Below the pieces are notes generated by a model that saw nothing but the letters and a program-made list of their open reading frames with translations, did not search any database and was not told the origin of the DNA. A DNA stretch of 8,705 bases from the NCBI GenBank assembly GCA_903845315.1, contig CAIMWY010000396.1, positions 1-8,705 on the forward strand, read 5' to 3'. The stretch's first letter is position 1. Each line of letters starts with the position of its first letter. The DNA comes from an uncultured Burkholderiales bacterium. Its GTDB lineage: Bacteria; Pseudomonadota; Gammaproteobacteria; Burkholderiales; Burkholderiaceae. Positions 1-6,814 of this stretch are shown in pieces. Made by a program: the position numbers and the translations under genes.

Positions 1-52
<52 letters not shown>

Positions 53-89
53 ATTTTTGACCGCCCATCAACACCACAAAAACAACAGA

Positions 90-163
90 TGGAGCGGGAG
101 ACGGGAATCGAACCCGCGTCATTAGCTTGGAAGGCTAGGGTTCTACCATTGAACTACTCCCGC
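90..163 (-). tRNA. tRNA-Gly(TCC)
   Basis: The minus-strand sequence from 163 gives acceptor GCGGGAG pairing with CTCCCGC, then discriminator T and an encoded CCA at 92-90. The anticodon loop is CTTCCAA, so the anticodon is TCC (GGA/GGG codons). The T-loop reads TTCGATT. The anticodon stem is CTAGC/GCTAA, so its outermost pair is a C-A mismatch while the inner four pairs are canonical. Length is 74 bases including CCA. It sits 67 bases downstream of tRNA-Tyr and 37 bases upstream of tRNA-Thr, and is probably cut from a shared precursor. Confidence 0.96.
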
Positions 164-230
164 ATCGAACCAGAATCAATTCTGATCATCACAGTTGCAG
201 GCCTACCTGGGCAACATTTGTTGGTTTCGC

Positions 231-316
231 TGGTGGAGGAGACTGGATTCGAACCAGTGTAGGCGTAAGCCAACAGATTTACAGTCTGCCCCCTTTAGCC
301 ACTCGGGCACCCCTCC
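231..316 (-). tRNA. tRNA-Tyr(GTA)
   Basis: The minus-strand sequence from 316 starts GGAGGGGTGCCCGAGTGGC and ends in CTCCTCC plus ACCA. The anticodon loop CTGTAAA gives anticodon GTA. It is a class II tRNA with a long variable arm (around TGGCTTACGCC), as expected for bacterial tRNA-Tyr. Length is 86 bases with encoded CCA. It is the first gene of the Tyr-Gly-Thr cluster and lies about six bases after the probable promoter start. Confidence 0.96.
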
Positions 317-321
317 GGCGA

Positions 322-337
322 ACCGCAAACTATAGCA
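322..337 (-). promoter_or_regulatory. Probable extended -10 promoter of the tRNA-Tyr/Gly/Thr cluster
   Basis: On the minus strand, TGC followed by TATAGT (337 to 329) forms an extended -10 element with five of six consensus bases. A start near 322 would leave only about six bases before the tRNA-Tyr 5' end at 316. The bases after the hexamer are GC-rich (GCGGTTCGCC), which resembles the discriminator of stringently controlled stable-RNA promoters. No good -35 hexamer is seen 16-18 bases upstream. This is a sequence-only call. Confidence 0.5.
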
Positions 338-376
338 GATTTTTGTGTCCGCCCTTGATTTCCGACGCAAAACGGC

Positions 377-1186
377 TTACAAGACCCAATCTAGGGTCGT
401 CCCACGCTGCGCCAGCCAGGCCGACGCCTGTGAAAAATGCCCGCAGCCTATGAACGGCAGGGGCGCTCGCAAAGCGGACAGGGGGGAGGGGTGGTTGGCC
501 TTGAGCACCAAAGCCTCTCGGTGACGAGCATTGGCGTCACCCAAGCCGTAAAAACTTGGCGCGGTTTGGCGGGTTTGCTGCACCAGCATGTCGGCCTTGG
601 CCTGCGCATGGGCGCCCCACAACAAATACACGCAACCAGGCGCGGTGCGCGCCACCTCGGCCAACAAGGCGTCGGTCAAGGCCTCCCAGCCACGCTTGGC
701 ATGGCTGGCGGGCAGCCCATCTTCGACCGTCAAACTGGTGTTGAGCAACAGCACGCCGCGCCGCGCCCACGCCTCCAACGAGCCGCAGGCGGGCATGGGC
801 TGGTTCAAATCACGCTGCAACTCTTTGAAAATGTTGCGCAAGGACGGCGGAGTCTTGACCCCAGGCGCGACCGAAAAAGACAAACCTTGCGCCTGATGGG
901 GCCCGTGGTAGGGGTCTTGACCCAAGATGACCGCGCGCACCTGAGACAAAGGCGTGAGGAACAAGGCCCACAGCGGATGCTCGGGGTAGACCAGCGCGCC
1001 AGCCTTAAGACGCCCTTGGACAAAGTTGGCCAAAGACACGCCCTCGGGGCTGCGCCAAAAGCTTTGAAGCACAGGCTGCCAGTCGGCATGCACCGGCCAG
1101 TCCTCAGGCGCCCACGCGGTCAAGCGCGGCACGTCGGCGGGCGGGGCGCCAGAAAACAAATCACCCACAGCACCTGCCCCGATCAA
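377..1186 (-). CDS. ung: Uracil-DNA glycosylase, family 1
   Basis: Removes uracil from DNA, starting base-excision repair after cytosine deamination or dUTP misincorporation. Motif A GQDPYH is at residues 89-94, with the catalytic Asp91. The NTSLTV segment is at 149-154, and the HPSPLSA leucine-loop motif with catalytic His232 is at 232-238. The C-terminal [14 protein letters not shown] is also typical. At 269 residues it is slightly longer than the E. coli enzyme because of its N-terminus. The first possible start is TTG at 1186, whose last two bases are the first two of the trpC stop TGA. A GTG at 1168 has a better purine-rich site (GGGGCAGG) just before it and would give 263 residues. Both lie ahead of the conserved domain. 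It is the last gene of the trp operon block, and no clear terminator follows before the tRNAs. Confidence 0.96.
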   Translation of the reverse strand: MIGAGAVGDLFSGAPPADVPRLTAWAPEDWPVHADWQPVLQSFWRSPEGVSLANFVQGRLKAGALVYPEHPLWALFLTPLSQVRAVILGQDPYHGPHQAQGLSFSVAPGVKTPPSLRNIFKELQRDLNQPMPACGSLEAWARRGVLLLNTSLTVEDGLPASHAKRGWEALTDALLAEVARTAPGCVYLLWGAHAQAKADMLVQQTRQTAPSFYGLGDANARHREALVLKANHPSPLSALRAPLPFIGCGHFSQASAWLAQRGTTLDWVL

Positions 1187-1974
1187 GCCGCAAACAACTC
1201 AGCCAAGGCCTTGCCAGGATCAGGCGCACGGATGAAGGCCTCGCCCACCAAGAACGCGTGCACATGGGCCTCGCGCATGCTTTGCACATCGCTGCGTTGC
1301 AAGATGCCGCTCTCGGTCACCAGCAAGCGGTCGGCGGGCACATCCTTCATCAGGGACAAGGTGGTGTCGAGCGAAACCTCAAAAGTGCGCAGGTTGCGGT
1401 TGTTGATGCCCATCAACGGCGTCTTCAACTTCAAGGCACGCTGCAACTCTGGCGCGTCGTGCACTTCCACCAACACCGCCATGTCCAGGCTGCGCGCAAT
1501 CGCCTCCAACTCAGCCATTTGCGCATCGTCCAAACACGCGGCAATCAGCAAAATGCAGTCGGCCCCCATGACACGCGCCTCGAACACCTGATAGGGGTCG
1601 ACCATGAAGTCTTTGCGCAGCACCGGCAAATCGCACGAGGCGCGGGCTTGCTTCAAATAATCCACGCTGCCCTGAAAAAACTGCTGATCGGTCAGCACCG
1701 ACAGGCAAGCCGCACCATGCTCGGCATAGCTTTGCGCAATGTCGGCGGCAATGAAATCTTCACGCAGCACGCCCTTGGAAGGACTGGCCTTCTTGATTTC
1801 GGCTATCACGGCAGGCAAACCCGCCGCGATCTTGGCGCGCAGCGCCCCCACAAAATCACGGGTGAGCACGCGGCTTTCGGCATCTGCACGCATGGCCTCG
1901 AACGACTTGCGCTTCAAGCCCGCAGCAATTTCTTGGCGCTTGACCTCGACGATTTTGTTCAGAATGTCAGACAT
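1183..1974 (-). CDS. trpC: Indole-3-glycerol phosphate synthase
   Basis: Closes the indole ring: 1-(2-carboxyphenylamino)-1-deoxyribulose 5-phosphate becomes indole-3-glycerol phosphate, with loss of CO2 and water. The 263-residue protein is a single TIM barrel, not fused to TrpF. The family signature [11 protein letters not shown] is at 58-68, with Glu59 and Lys61. VLRKDF (Lys121), the Glu of LVEVHD (170), INNRNLRTF (190-198) and VTESGI (219-224) match the known active-site strands. The start is ATG at 1974, with a purine-rich AAGAAAG upstream. It begins 14 bases after the trpD stop, and its stop TGA overlaps the possible TTG start of ung. Cytoplasmic. The assignment is secure. Confidence 0.98.
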   Translation of the reverse strand: MSDILNKIVEVKRQEIAAGLKRKSFEAMRADAESRVLTRDFVGALRAKIAAGLPAVIAEIKKASPSKGVLREDFIAADIAQSYAEHGAACLSVLTDQQFFQGSVDYLKQARASCDLPVLRKDFMVDPYQVFEARVMGADCILLIAACLDDAQMAELEAIARSLDMAVLVEVHDAPELQRALKLKTPLMGINNRNLRTFEVSLDTTLSLMKDVPADRLLVTESGILQRSDVQSMREAHVHAFLVGEAFIRAPDPGKALAELFAA

Positions 1975-1988
1975 CTTTGTTTCTTTCT

Positions 1989-3038
1989 TCAGGCCGCAGC
2001 CAATTGATGCACGGCAGTGACCAGCTGCTCGAGCTTGGCCTTGGCAGCGCCAGAATTCAGCGCATCGTTGGCACGCGCAATGCCGACCTCGATGCTGTCG
2101 ACCACATTGGCCGCATACAAAGCCACGGCGCTGTTGAGCACCACGATGTCACGGGCGGGCCCCGCCTGGTTGTCCAACACCGCCATCAGCAAAGCGCGCG
2201 ACTCTTCGGGTGTGTCGACGCGCAAAGCACGGGTGCTGCTCATGGCAAAACCAAAGTCTTCGGGGTGAATTTCGTACTCGCGAATTTGGCCGCTCTTGAG
2301 CTCACCCACCAAAGTGGCGGCACCCAAAGACACTTCGTCCAAGCCGTCACGACCCCACACCACCAAAGCGTGCTCAGCCCCCAAGCGCTCCAGCGCGCGC
2401 ACCTGGATGCCCACCAAGTCGGGGTGAAACACGCCCATCAAAATATTCGGCGCACCGGCAGGGTTGGTCAACGGCCCCAAGATGTTAAAGAGGGTGCGCA
2501 CACCCAACTCTTTGCGCACGGGCGCCACGTTTTTCATGGCAGGATGGTGGTTGGGTGCAAACATGAAACCAATCCCTACCTGCGACAAACACTGCGCAAT
2601 TTGCGCGGGCTTGAGGTTGATGTTGACCCCCAAGCTCTCCAGCACATCGGCACTGCCGCTTTTGCTGCTCACGCTGCGCCCGCCGTGCTTGCTGACCTTG
2701 GCGCCGGCGGCGGCGGCCACAAACATAGAGCACGTCGAAATATTAAAAGTGTGCGACCCATCGCCGCCCGTGCCCACAATATCCACCAGGTGCTGCGTGT
2801 CAGTCACCTGCACCTTGGTGGAGAACTCGCGCATCACCTGCGCCGCTGCGGTGATTTCACCAATGGTTTCCTTCTTCACGCGCAAAGCACTGATGAAGGC
2901 CGCCATCATGACGGGCGACATCTCGCCGCCCATGATGAGCCGCATGATGTGTAGCATCTCGTCGTGAAAAATTTCACGGTGTTCGATCACGCGCTGCAAA
3001 GCCTCTTGAGGCGTGATGGATTGAATAACGGCGGTCAT
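1989..3038 (-). CDS. trpD: Anthranilate phosphoribosyltransferase
   Basis: Transfers the phosphoribosyl group of PRPP to anthranilate, the second step of tryptophan synthesis. The glycine-rich PRPP loop GTGGDG is at residues 89-94 and NISTC at 99-103. [18 protein letters not shown] spans 117-134 and holds the metal and PRPP contacts. APNHHPA is at 161-167, and [14 protein letters not shown], an anthranilate-site signature, at 181-194. At 349 residues it is a stand-alone enzyme, not the TrpG-TrpD fusion of enteric bacteria. The ATG at 3038 has a clear AAGGA site whose first bases form the trpG stop TAA, so only nine bases separate the genes and translation is probably coupled. Confidence 0.98.
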   Translation of the reverse strand: MTAVIQSITPQEALQRVIEHREIFHDEMLHIMRLIMGGEMSPVMMAAFISALRVKKETIGEITAAAQVMREFSTKVQVTDTQHLVDIVGTGGDGSHTFNISTCSMFVAAAAGAKVSKHGGRSVSSKSGSADVLESLGVNINLKPAQIAQCLSQVGIGFMFAPNHHPAMKNVAPVRKELGVRTLFNILGPLTNPAGAPNILMGVFHPDLVGIQVRALERLGAEHALVVWGRDGLDEVSLGAATLVGELKSGQIREYEIHPEDFGFAMSSTRALRVDTPEESRALLMAVLDNQAGPARDIVVLNSAVALYAANVVDSIEVGIARANDALNSGAAKAKLEQLVTAVHQLAAA

Positions 3039-3047
3039 CGTGATTCC

Positions 3048-3617
3048 TTAAAGAAAATTTTTCAGCAGGGCGTGTCCATGCTCGGTGAGGATGGACTCGG
3101 GGTGAAACTGCACCCCTTGAATGTCGAGTTCGGTGTGGCGCACGCCCATGATTTCACCATCGTCGGTCCAGGCCGTGACCTTCAAGCAAGACGGGCACGT
3201 GGCGCGCTCAATCGCCAGCGAGTGGTAACGGTTGACGTTGAATTGTTCGGGTAAGCCAGCAAACACGCCCTCTTGGGTGGTGGTGATGAGACTGGTCTTG
3301 CCATGCATCAAAGTCTGTGCCCGCACAATTTTGCCGCCAAAGGCCGCGCCGATGCTTTGGTGCCCCAAGCACACGCCCAAAATAGGCAACTTGCCGGCAA
3401 AGTGGCGTATCGCCGCCACCGACACACCGGCCTCAGCGGGTGAGCACGGGCCCGGTGAAATCACCAAGCGATCGGGCTGACGCGCCGCAATGCCTTCGAG
3501 CGTGATGTCGTCGTTGCGAAACACCTCCACCTCGGCACCCAGCTCGCCAAAATATTGAACGATGTTGAAGGTGAAGCTGTCGTAGTTGTCCACCATGAGC
3601 AGTTTGATTTTTTCCAT
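3048..3617 (-). CDS. trpG: Anthranilate synthase component II (glutamine amidotransferase)
   Basis: Class I glutamine amidotransferase that passes ammonia from glutamine to TrpE. In related bacteria the same subunit may also serve PabB in folate synthesis. [11 protein letters not shown] at residues 8-18 is the typical N-terminus. The nucleophile Cys83 lies in [10 protein letters not shown], and the catalytic His172 and Glu174 in VQFHPES. The protein is 189 residues. The reading frame is open 26 codons further upstream into trpE, but ATG at 3617 is chosen for three reasons: GGAG at the end of trpE lies 8 bases before it, the family begins there, and the upstream residues are basic shadow sequence. 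Only five bases separate it from the trpE stop, as expected for a 1:1 complex with TrpE. Confidence 0.97.
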   Translation of the reverse strand: MEKIKLLMVDNYDSFTFNIVQYFGELGAEVEVFRNDDITLEGIAARQPDRLVISPGPCSPAEAGVSVAAIRHFAGKLPILGVCLGHQSIGAAFGGKIVRAQTLMHGKTSLITTTQEGVFAGLPEQFNVNRYHSLAIERATCPSCLKVTAWTDDGEIMGVRHTELDIQGVQFHPESILTEHGHALLKNFL

Positions 3618-3622
3618 GGCAG

Positions 3623-5137
3623 TCACTCCAGCCCTTCTTCCACCAGCTCGCTGGCACGCAACAAGGCGCGCGCCTTGTGTTCGGTTTCTCGCCACTCCAT
3701 CTCAGGCACCGAATCGGCCACCACGCCTGCAGCGGCTTGCACGTACAAGGTGTTGTTTTTGACAATGCCGGTGCGAATGGCAATCGCCACATCCATGTCA
3801 CCCGCAAAGCTCAGGTAGCCGCAAGCACCGCCATACAGCCCGCGCTTGACAGGCTCCAACTGGTCGATCAACTCCATCGCATGCACCTTGGGTGCCCCCG
3901 TCAAGGTACCCGCAGGAAAAGTGGCGCGCAACACATCCATGCTGGTCAAGGGCTGGCCGTCGGGGCCCTCACGCAACAAGCCCTCCACATTGCTCACGAT
4001 GTGCATCACGTGGCTGTAGCGCTCCACCACAAAGGCTTCGGTCACCTTCACACTGCCGACCTTGGCAATGCGGCCGATGTCGTTGCGTGCGAGGTCGATC
4101 AACATCACGTGTTCGGCACGTTCTTTGGGGTCGTTGATCAGCTCCACCTCAGCGGCCTTGTCGGCCTCGGGCGTGGCCCCTCTTGGGCGGGTGCCTGCCA
4201 AGGGACGGATGGTGATTTTTTGGCCTTCGGGCGTGGACTCTTGGCGCACCAAAATCTCAGGCGAAGCGCCCACCACATAGGCGTCGCCCAGGTTGTAGTA
4301 GTACATATAAGGGCTGGGGTTGAGCGAACGCAAGGCACGGTACAGCGACAGCGGGCTGGCGGTGAACTGTTTGTGAATGCGCTGCCCCACCTGCACCTGC
4401 ATGAAGTCGCCCGCTGCAATCAACTCTTTGGCGCGTGCCACCGCTGCCAGGTAATCGTCTTTGGCAAAACTGCGCTGCGCTGGGTGGCTGTCGCCCGGCG
4501 CAATCGAGGGCGCCACGGCAGGCGCCTTCAAGCGCTGCTTCAACTCAGCCAAGCGAGATTGGGCTTGTGAATACGCACCCGGCTGCACCGGGTCGGCATA
4601 CACAATCAGCGAGAGCTTGCCCGACAAGTTGTCGATCACCGCCAGCTCCTCGGTTTGCAGCAGCAAGATATCGGGCATGCCCAAATCATCTGGTGGGCAC
4701 GATTGGGCCAGTTTATTTTCGATGTGACGCACCGTGTCGTAGCCAAAGTAACCGGCCAAGCCACCGCAAAAACGCGGCAAGCCCTCGAGCAAAGCCACCT
4801 TGAAGCGTTGCTGGTAGGCCGACACAAAGTCGAGTGGGTTGCCATGGTCGGTTTCCACCACCACACCATCGGTCACCACCTCGGTCTTGGCCTCAGCGCC
4901 AAAACCACTGGCGCGCAACACCGTGCGCGCAGGCAAGCCAATGAAGCTAAAGCGCCCGAAACGCTCGCCGCCCACCACCGACTCCAGCAAAAAGCTGCGC
5001 TCACCCTTGTTTTGCACATGGGCCAACTTGAGGTACAGCGACAAAGGGGTTTCAAGGTCCGCAAACGCTTGCGCCATCAGCGGAATGCGGTGGTAGCCCT
5101 GTTGGGCCAATTGGTTGAATTCGTTTTCAGTGATCAC
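3623..5137 (-). CDS. trpE: Anthranilate synthase component I
   Basis: Converts chorismate to anthranilate using ammonia from TrpG; this is the committed step to tryptophan. The chorismate-binding domain fills the C-terminal half: [10 protein letters not shown] (311-320), [11 protein letters not shown] (343-353), GTLTGAPK (410-417) and RGLYGG (432-437). The tryptophan feedback-site segments LLES (50-53) and NPSPYMYYY (273-281) are intact, so the enzyme should be inhibited by tryptophan. The start chosen is GTG at 5137 (504 residues, N-terminus MITENEF), because GGAGG lies eight bases before it. An in-frame GTG at 5152 would add five residues but has no comparable site. Expression is probably set by the attenuator upstream. 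It is followed five bases later by trpG. Confidence 0.97.
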   Translation of the reverse strand: MITENEFNQLAQQGYHRIPLMAQAFADLETPLSLYLKLAHVQNKGERSFLLESVVGGERFGRFSFIGLPARTVLRASGFGAEAKTEVVTDGVVVETDHGNPLDFVSAYQQRFKVALLEGLPRFCGGLAGYFGYDTVRHIENKLAQSCPPDDLGMPDILLLQTEELAVIDNLSGKLSLIVYADPVQPGAYSQAQSRLAELKQRLKAPAVAPSIAPGDSHPAQRSFAKDDYLAAVARAKELIAAGDFMQVQVGQRIHKQFTASPLSLYRALRSLNPSPYMYYYNLGDAYVVGASPEILVRQESTPEGQKITIRPLAGTRPRGATPEADKAAEVELINDPKERAEHVMLIDLARNDIGRIAKVGSVKVTEAFVVERYSHVMHIVSNVEGLLREGPDGQPLTSMDVLRATFPAGTLTGAPKVHAMELIDQLEPVKRGLYGGACGYLSFAGDMDVAIAIRTGIVKNNTLYVQAAAGVVADSVPEMEWRETEHKARALLRASELVEEGLE

Positions 5138-5176
5138 AGGTTGAGCCTCCACAGCTCAGCCCCGCAGAGGTGGGGC
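5138..5176 (-). promoter_or_regulatory. trpE ribosome-binding site with two flanking hairpins
   Basis: On the minus strand, GCCCC (5176-5172) and GGGGC (5163-5159) can form a five-pair hairpin. Just after it, TGAGC and GCTCA (5158-5154 and 5146-5142) can form another five-pair hairpin whose loop carries most of the Shine-Dalgarno GGAGG (5150-5146). The start codon GTG follows at 5137. No T run follows either stem, so they are not terminators. They may tune trpE initiation, but folding strength was judged only by eye. Confidence 0.4.
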
Positions 5177-5185
5177 CGTTCATTC

Positions 5186-5220
5186 AAAAAGTGCTTGCTG
5201 GCAAAACTGCCGAGAAGCGC
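5186..5220 (-). terminator. Rho-independent terminator of the trp attenuator
   Basis: The minus strand from 5220 pairs GCGCTT with AAGCAC (one C-A mismatch), then CT with AG, then GGCA with TGCC around a GTTT loop, with single bulged C bases at 5212 and 5197. Five T bases (5190-5186) follow directly. This is a canonical intrinsic terminator placed 49 bases before the trpE start. It lies inside the operon rather than after a gene, as expected of an attenuator. Its 5' arm is also the 3' arm of the competing antiterminator. Confidence 0.8.
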
Positions 5221-5266
5221 GACGCACGGCGCAAGGCGTGCGAGTTAGATGCGCGCAGAACTCGGC
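5209..5266 (-). promoter_or_regulatory. Antiterminator of the trp attenuator
   Basis: On the minus strand, GCCGAG (5266-5261) pairs perfectly with CTCGGC (5214-5209), and GCGCG (5256-5252) pairs perfectly with CGCGC (5221-5217). TTCT and TT form an internal loop between them. The enclosed bases form a third hairpin, CGCACG (5242-5237) with CGTGCG (5228-5223). The 11-pair outer stem uses the same bases as the terminator 5' arm, so the two cannot coexist. Its 5' arm begins six codon-bases after the second Trp codon. A ribosome finishing at the leader stop would cover GCGCG and allow termination. A ribosome stalled at Trp codons would leave much of the arm free. Confidence 0.72.
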
Positions 5267-5328
5267 GTACGCCAGGGCCAGGCTCCCCGGTCGTGACAAC
5301 CTGTGACAGTGCTGCGGTGAATGAACAT
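5245..5328 (-). CDS. trpL: trp operon leader peptide (27 codons, Trp-Pro-Trp)
   Basis: A short ORF that runs from ATG at 5328 to TAA at 5247-5245, ahead of trpE. The peptide begins MFIHRSTVTG and ends GAWPWRTPSSARI. Its only tryptophans are Trp17 and Trp19 (codons at 5280-5278 and 5274-5272). Two Trp codons in 27 is far above the genomic norm, and they sit directly before the antiterminator and terminator stems. Its role would be to sense charged tRNA-Trp: slow decoding favours the antiterminator and trpEGDC transcription. Only a weak GAG lies before the ATG. A possible -10 element seven bases upstream suggests a leaderless message, as described for rhizobial trpL. The symbol is given by function, not by a homology search. 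Confidence 0.75.
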   Translation of the reverse strand: MFIHRSTVTGCHDRGAWPWRTPSSARI

Positions 5329-5344
5329 GTGACTCAGTTTAACA
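5329..5344 (-). promoter_or_regulatory. Possible extended -10 element for the trp leader
   Basis: On the minus strand, TGT precedes TAAACT (5341-5336), matching four of six -10 bases plus the TG of an extended -10. The hexamer ends seven bases before the leader ATG, so transcription would start at or next to the ATG. No convincing -35 is seen. The trp genes could also be read from rpe-gph upstream, since no terminator follows gph. Confidence 0.3.
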
Positions 5345-5359
5345 AAGGCTCACGAAACG

Positions 5360-6088
5360 CTAGGCGCGTGGGTGCGCGGCCAACCAATCGCCCAGATGCG
5401 CCAGTTGATCGAGGTAGCCATCGGCGTCTACCGCCTCAACAGGCTCGCCATGGTTGTAGCCGTAACGCACCAACACCACCGGGCAACCTGCGGCACGTGC
5501 GGCTTGGGCATCGTTGCTCGAATCGCCCACCATCAAGGTGCGCGAAGGCACGCTGCCCAGTGCTTCACAGGTTTTGAGCAAGGGCAAGGGATCGGGCTTT
5601 TTGACGACAAAGCTGTCGCCGCCAAACACCTGCGTGAAAAACCCATCCAGCCCCTTGGCAGCCAAGAGGTTTTGAGCAAACGCCAGTGGCTTGTTGGTCA
5701 AACACGCCAAGGTCCAACCTGCGTCTTGCATCTGCTGCAAGCCTTGCGCCACGCCGGGGTACACCTGGGCATATTGGCCATTGATGCGCTGGTAATGGTG
5801 CTGGTAACGCAGCCAAGCGGGTTCGTACAAGCCATCGACCCCGCGACCTGCACAGACCAAGCCTGAGCTCGCCACCTCAGGCAGGGCGAGTTGGTGGGTC
5901 AGCACCGAGCGAATCAAATGCTCCGACCCCTTGCCCACCGTGCGCTCGACCAAGGCACGGGTGACGGGCGGCAAATCAAGATCGGCCAAGCAGCGGTTGA
6001 GCGCGTGTTCAAAGTCGCCCAAGGTGTCGACCATGGTGCCGTCGAGGTCGATGATGGCAGCTTGCAGCTCACATGAAGACACCCGCAT
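5360..6088 (-). CDS. gph: Phosphoglycolate phosphatase (HAD superfamily)
   Basis: Hydrolyses 2-phosphoglycolate, made by Rubisco oxygenation or by repair of oxidised DNA ends, to glycolate. HAD motif I DLDGTMVD is at residues 14-21 (nucleophile Asp14, acid Asp16). Motif II Thr131 is in LTNKP, motif III Lys164 in KKPDP, and motif IV GDSSND at 188-193. A helical cap lies between residues 20 and 110. The 242-residue length and the position next to rpe match Gph rather than other HAD phosphatases, though substrate cannot be proved from sequence. ATG at 6088 is chosen: its A is the last base of the rpe stop (TGATG), a tight overlap implying coupling. A TTG one codon earlier is also open. It is followed by the trp leader region. 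Confidence 0.92.
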   Translation of the reverse strand: MRVSSCELQAAIIDLDGTMVDTLGDFEHALNRCLADLDLPPVTRALVERTVGKGSEHLIRSVLTHQLALPEVASSGLVCAGRGVDGLYEPAWLRYQHHYQRINGQYAQVYPGVAQGLQQMQDAGWTLACLTNKPLAFAQNLLAAKGLDGFFTQVFGGDSFVVKKPDPLPLLKTCEALGSVPSRTLMVGDSSNDAQAARAAGCPVVLVRYGYNHGEPVEAVDADGYLDQLAHLGDWLAAHPRA

Positions 6089-6777
6089 CAACCCAAAGCC
6101 ATACGCATCTGTTCGATCACCGCTTTGTAATCAGGTTTGCCAAAAATCGCGCTGCCCGCCACAAAAGTATCGGCGCCCGCATCGGCCACACGGCGGATGT
6201 TGTCGGCCTTGATGCCACCGTCCACCTCCAAGCGGATGTCGCGGCCACTGGCCTCGATCCGCTTGCGCACTTGCTCGACCTTGCGCAGAGCAGAGTCGAT
6301 GAAGCTCTGGCCGCCAAAACCTGGGTTGACGCTCATGATGAGAATCAGGTCAATCTCGTCAATCGTCCAATCCAACACATCCAGCGGCTCGGCAGGGTTG
6401 AACACCAAGCCGGCCTTCACACCACGGCTCTTGATGGCCTGCACGCTGCGGTGCACATGCGCGCTGGCATCGGGGTGAAAACTGATCAAGTCAGCCCCCG
6501 CGTCAGCAAAGGAGGCAGCCAAAGCATCCACCGGAGAAACCATCAGGTGCACATCAATGGGCACCGCCACACCGGCGGCGGTTTGGGCGTAGGGCTTCAA
6601 GGCCTGACAAATCATGGGCCCAAAAGTCAGGTTGGGCACGTAGTGGTTGTCCATCACATCGAAGTGGATCCAGTCCGCCCCTGCGGCGATGACGTGTGTC
6701 ACTTCCTCGCCGAGCCGCGCAAAGTCGGCCGACAAGATGGAGGGGGCAATCCGAAAAGTGGGGGGGGTGCTGTTCAT
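6088..6777 (-). CDS. rpe: Ribulose-phosphate 3-epimerase
   Basis: Interconverts ribulose 5-phosphate and xylulose 5-phosphate in the pentose phosphate pathway. APSILSADF is at residues 11-19. Metal and catalytic residues are His38 and Asp40 (HFDVMD), His77 (DVHLMV) and Asp186 (EVDGGI). The phosphate-binding NPGFGGQ is at 151-157 and VAGSAIFG at 206-213. The 229-residue TIM barrel is of normal size. ATG at 6777 is the only start close to the conserved N-terminus. It has no Shine-Dalgarno sequence (preceding bases CCCCTT), but a possible -10 element lies seven bases upstream. Codons 4-6 contain a run of eight C bases. First gene of the rpe-gph-trp block, divergent from apaG. Confidence 0.97.
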   Translation of the reverse strand: MNSTPPTFRIAPSILSADFARLGEEVTHVIAAGADWIHFDVMDNHYVPNLTFGPMICQALKPYAQTAAGVAVPIDVHLMVSPVDALAASFADAGADLISFHPDASAHVHRSVQAIKSRGVKAGLVFNPAEPLDVLDWTIDEIDLILIMSVNPGFGGQSFIDSALRKVEQVRKRIEASGRDIRLEVDGGIKADNIRRVADAGADTFVAGSAIFGKPDYKAVIEQMRMALG

Positions 6778-6814
6778 AAGGGGATTATTTCATCCAAAAT
6801 CACCGCCATGCCAA
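6778..6814 (-). promoter_or_regulatory. Possible rpe promoter in the 30-base rpe/apaG divergent gap
   Basis: Read on the minus strand, TGA then AATAAT (6789-6784) resembles an extended -10, and TTGGCA (6814-6809), five of six -35 bases, lies 19 bases upstream, inside the first codons of apaG. The start would fall at or beside the rpe ATG at 6777. On the plus strand only weak elements (CAAAAT at 6795-6800, seven bases before the apaG ATG) are seen. The gap is too short to hold two separate promoters, so any elements must overlap coding sequence. Confidence 0.35.

Noticed and set aside
169..186. Inverted repeat between tRNA-Tyr and tRNA-Gly (CAGAAT/ATTCTG core)
   Set aside because: No T run follows, so it is not a terminator; at most a processing hairpin in the tRNA precursor, which cannot be supported from sequence alone.
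437..1591. Long plus-strand open frame opposite ung and trpC
   Set aside because: It lies antisense to two well-supported enzymes, has low-complexity H/Q/R-rich composition, no recognisable domain and no ribosome-binding site; it is a by-product of codon bias.
2218..2890. Repeated CGCAAAGCAC at about 2220 and 2880
   Set aside because: Both copies lie inside trpD and encode the common Ala-Leu-Arg-Val codons; ordinary codon reuse explains them.
1977..2954. 325-codon plus-strand open frame opposite trpD
   Set aside because: Same H/R/Q-rich shadow character; trpD on the other strand carries every family motif.
3618..3695. 26-codon upstream extension of trpG
   Set aside because: It overlaps the trpE C-terminus, reads as basic nonsense sequence, and a good GGAG site supports ATG at 3617.
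3677..4570. 297-codon plus-strand open frame opposite trpE
   Set aside because: Antisense shadow of trpE with no recognisable features.
6073..6807. Long N-terminal extension of the apaG reading frame
   Set aside because: The extension is antisense to rpe, and the ApaG family N-terminus starts at the ATG at 6808.
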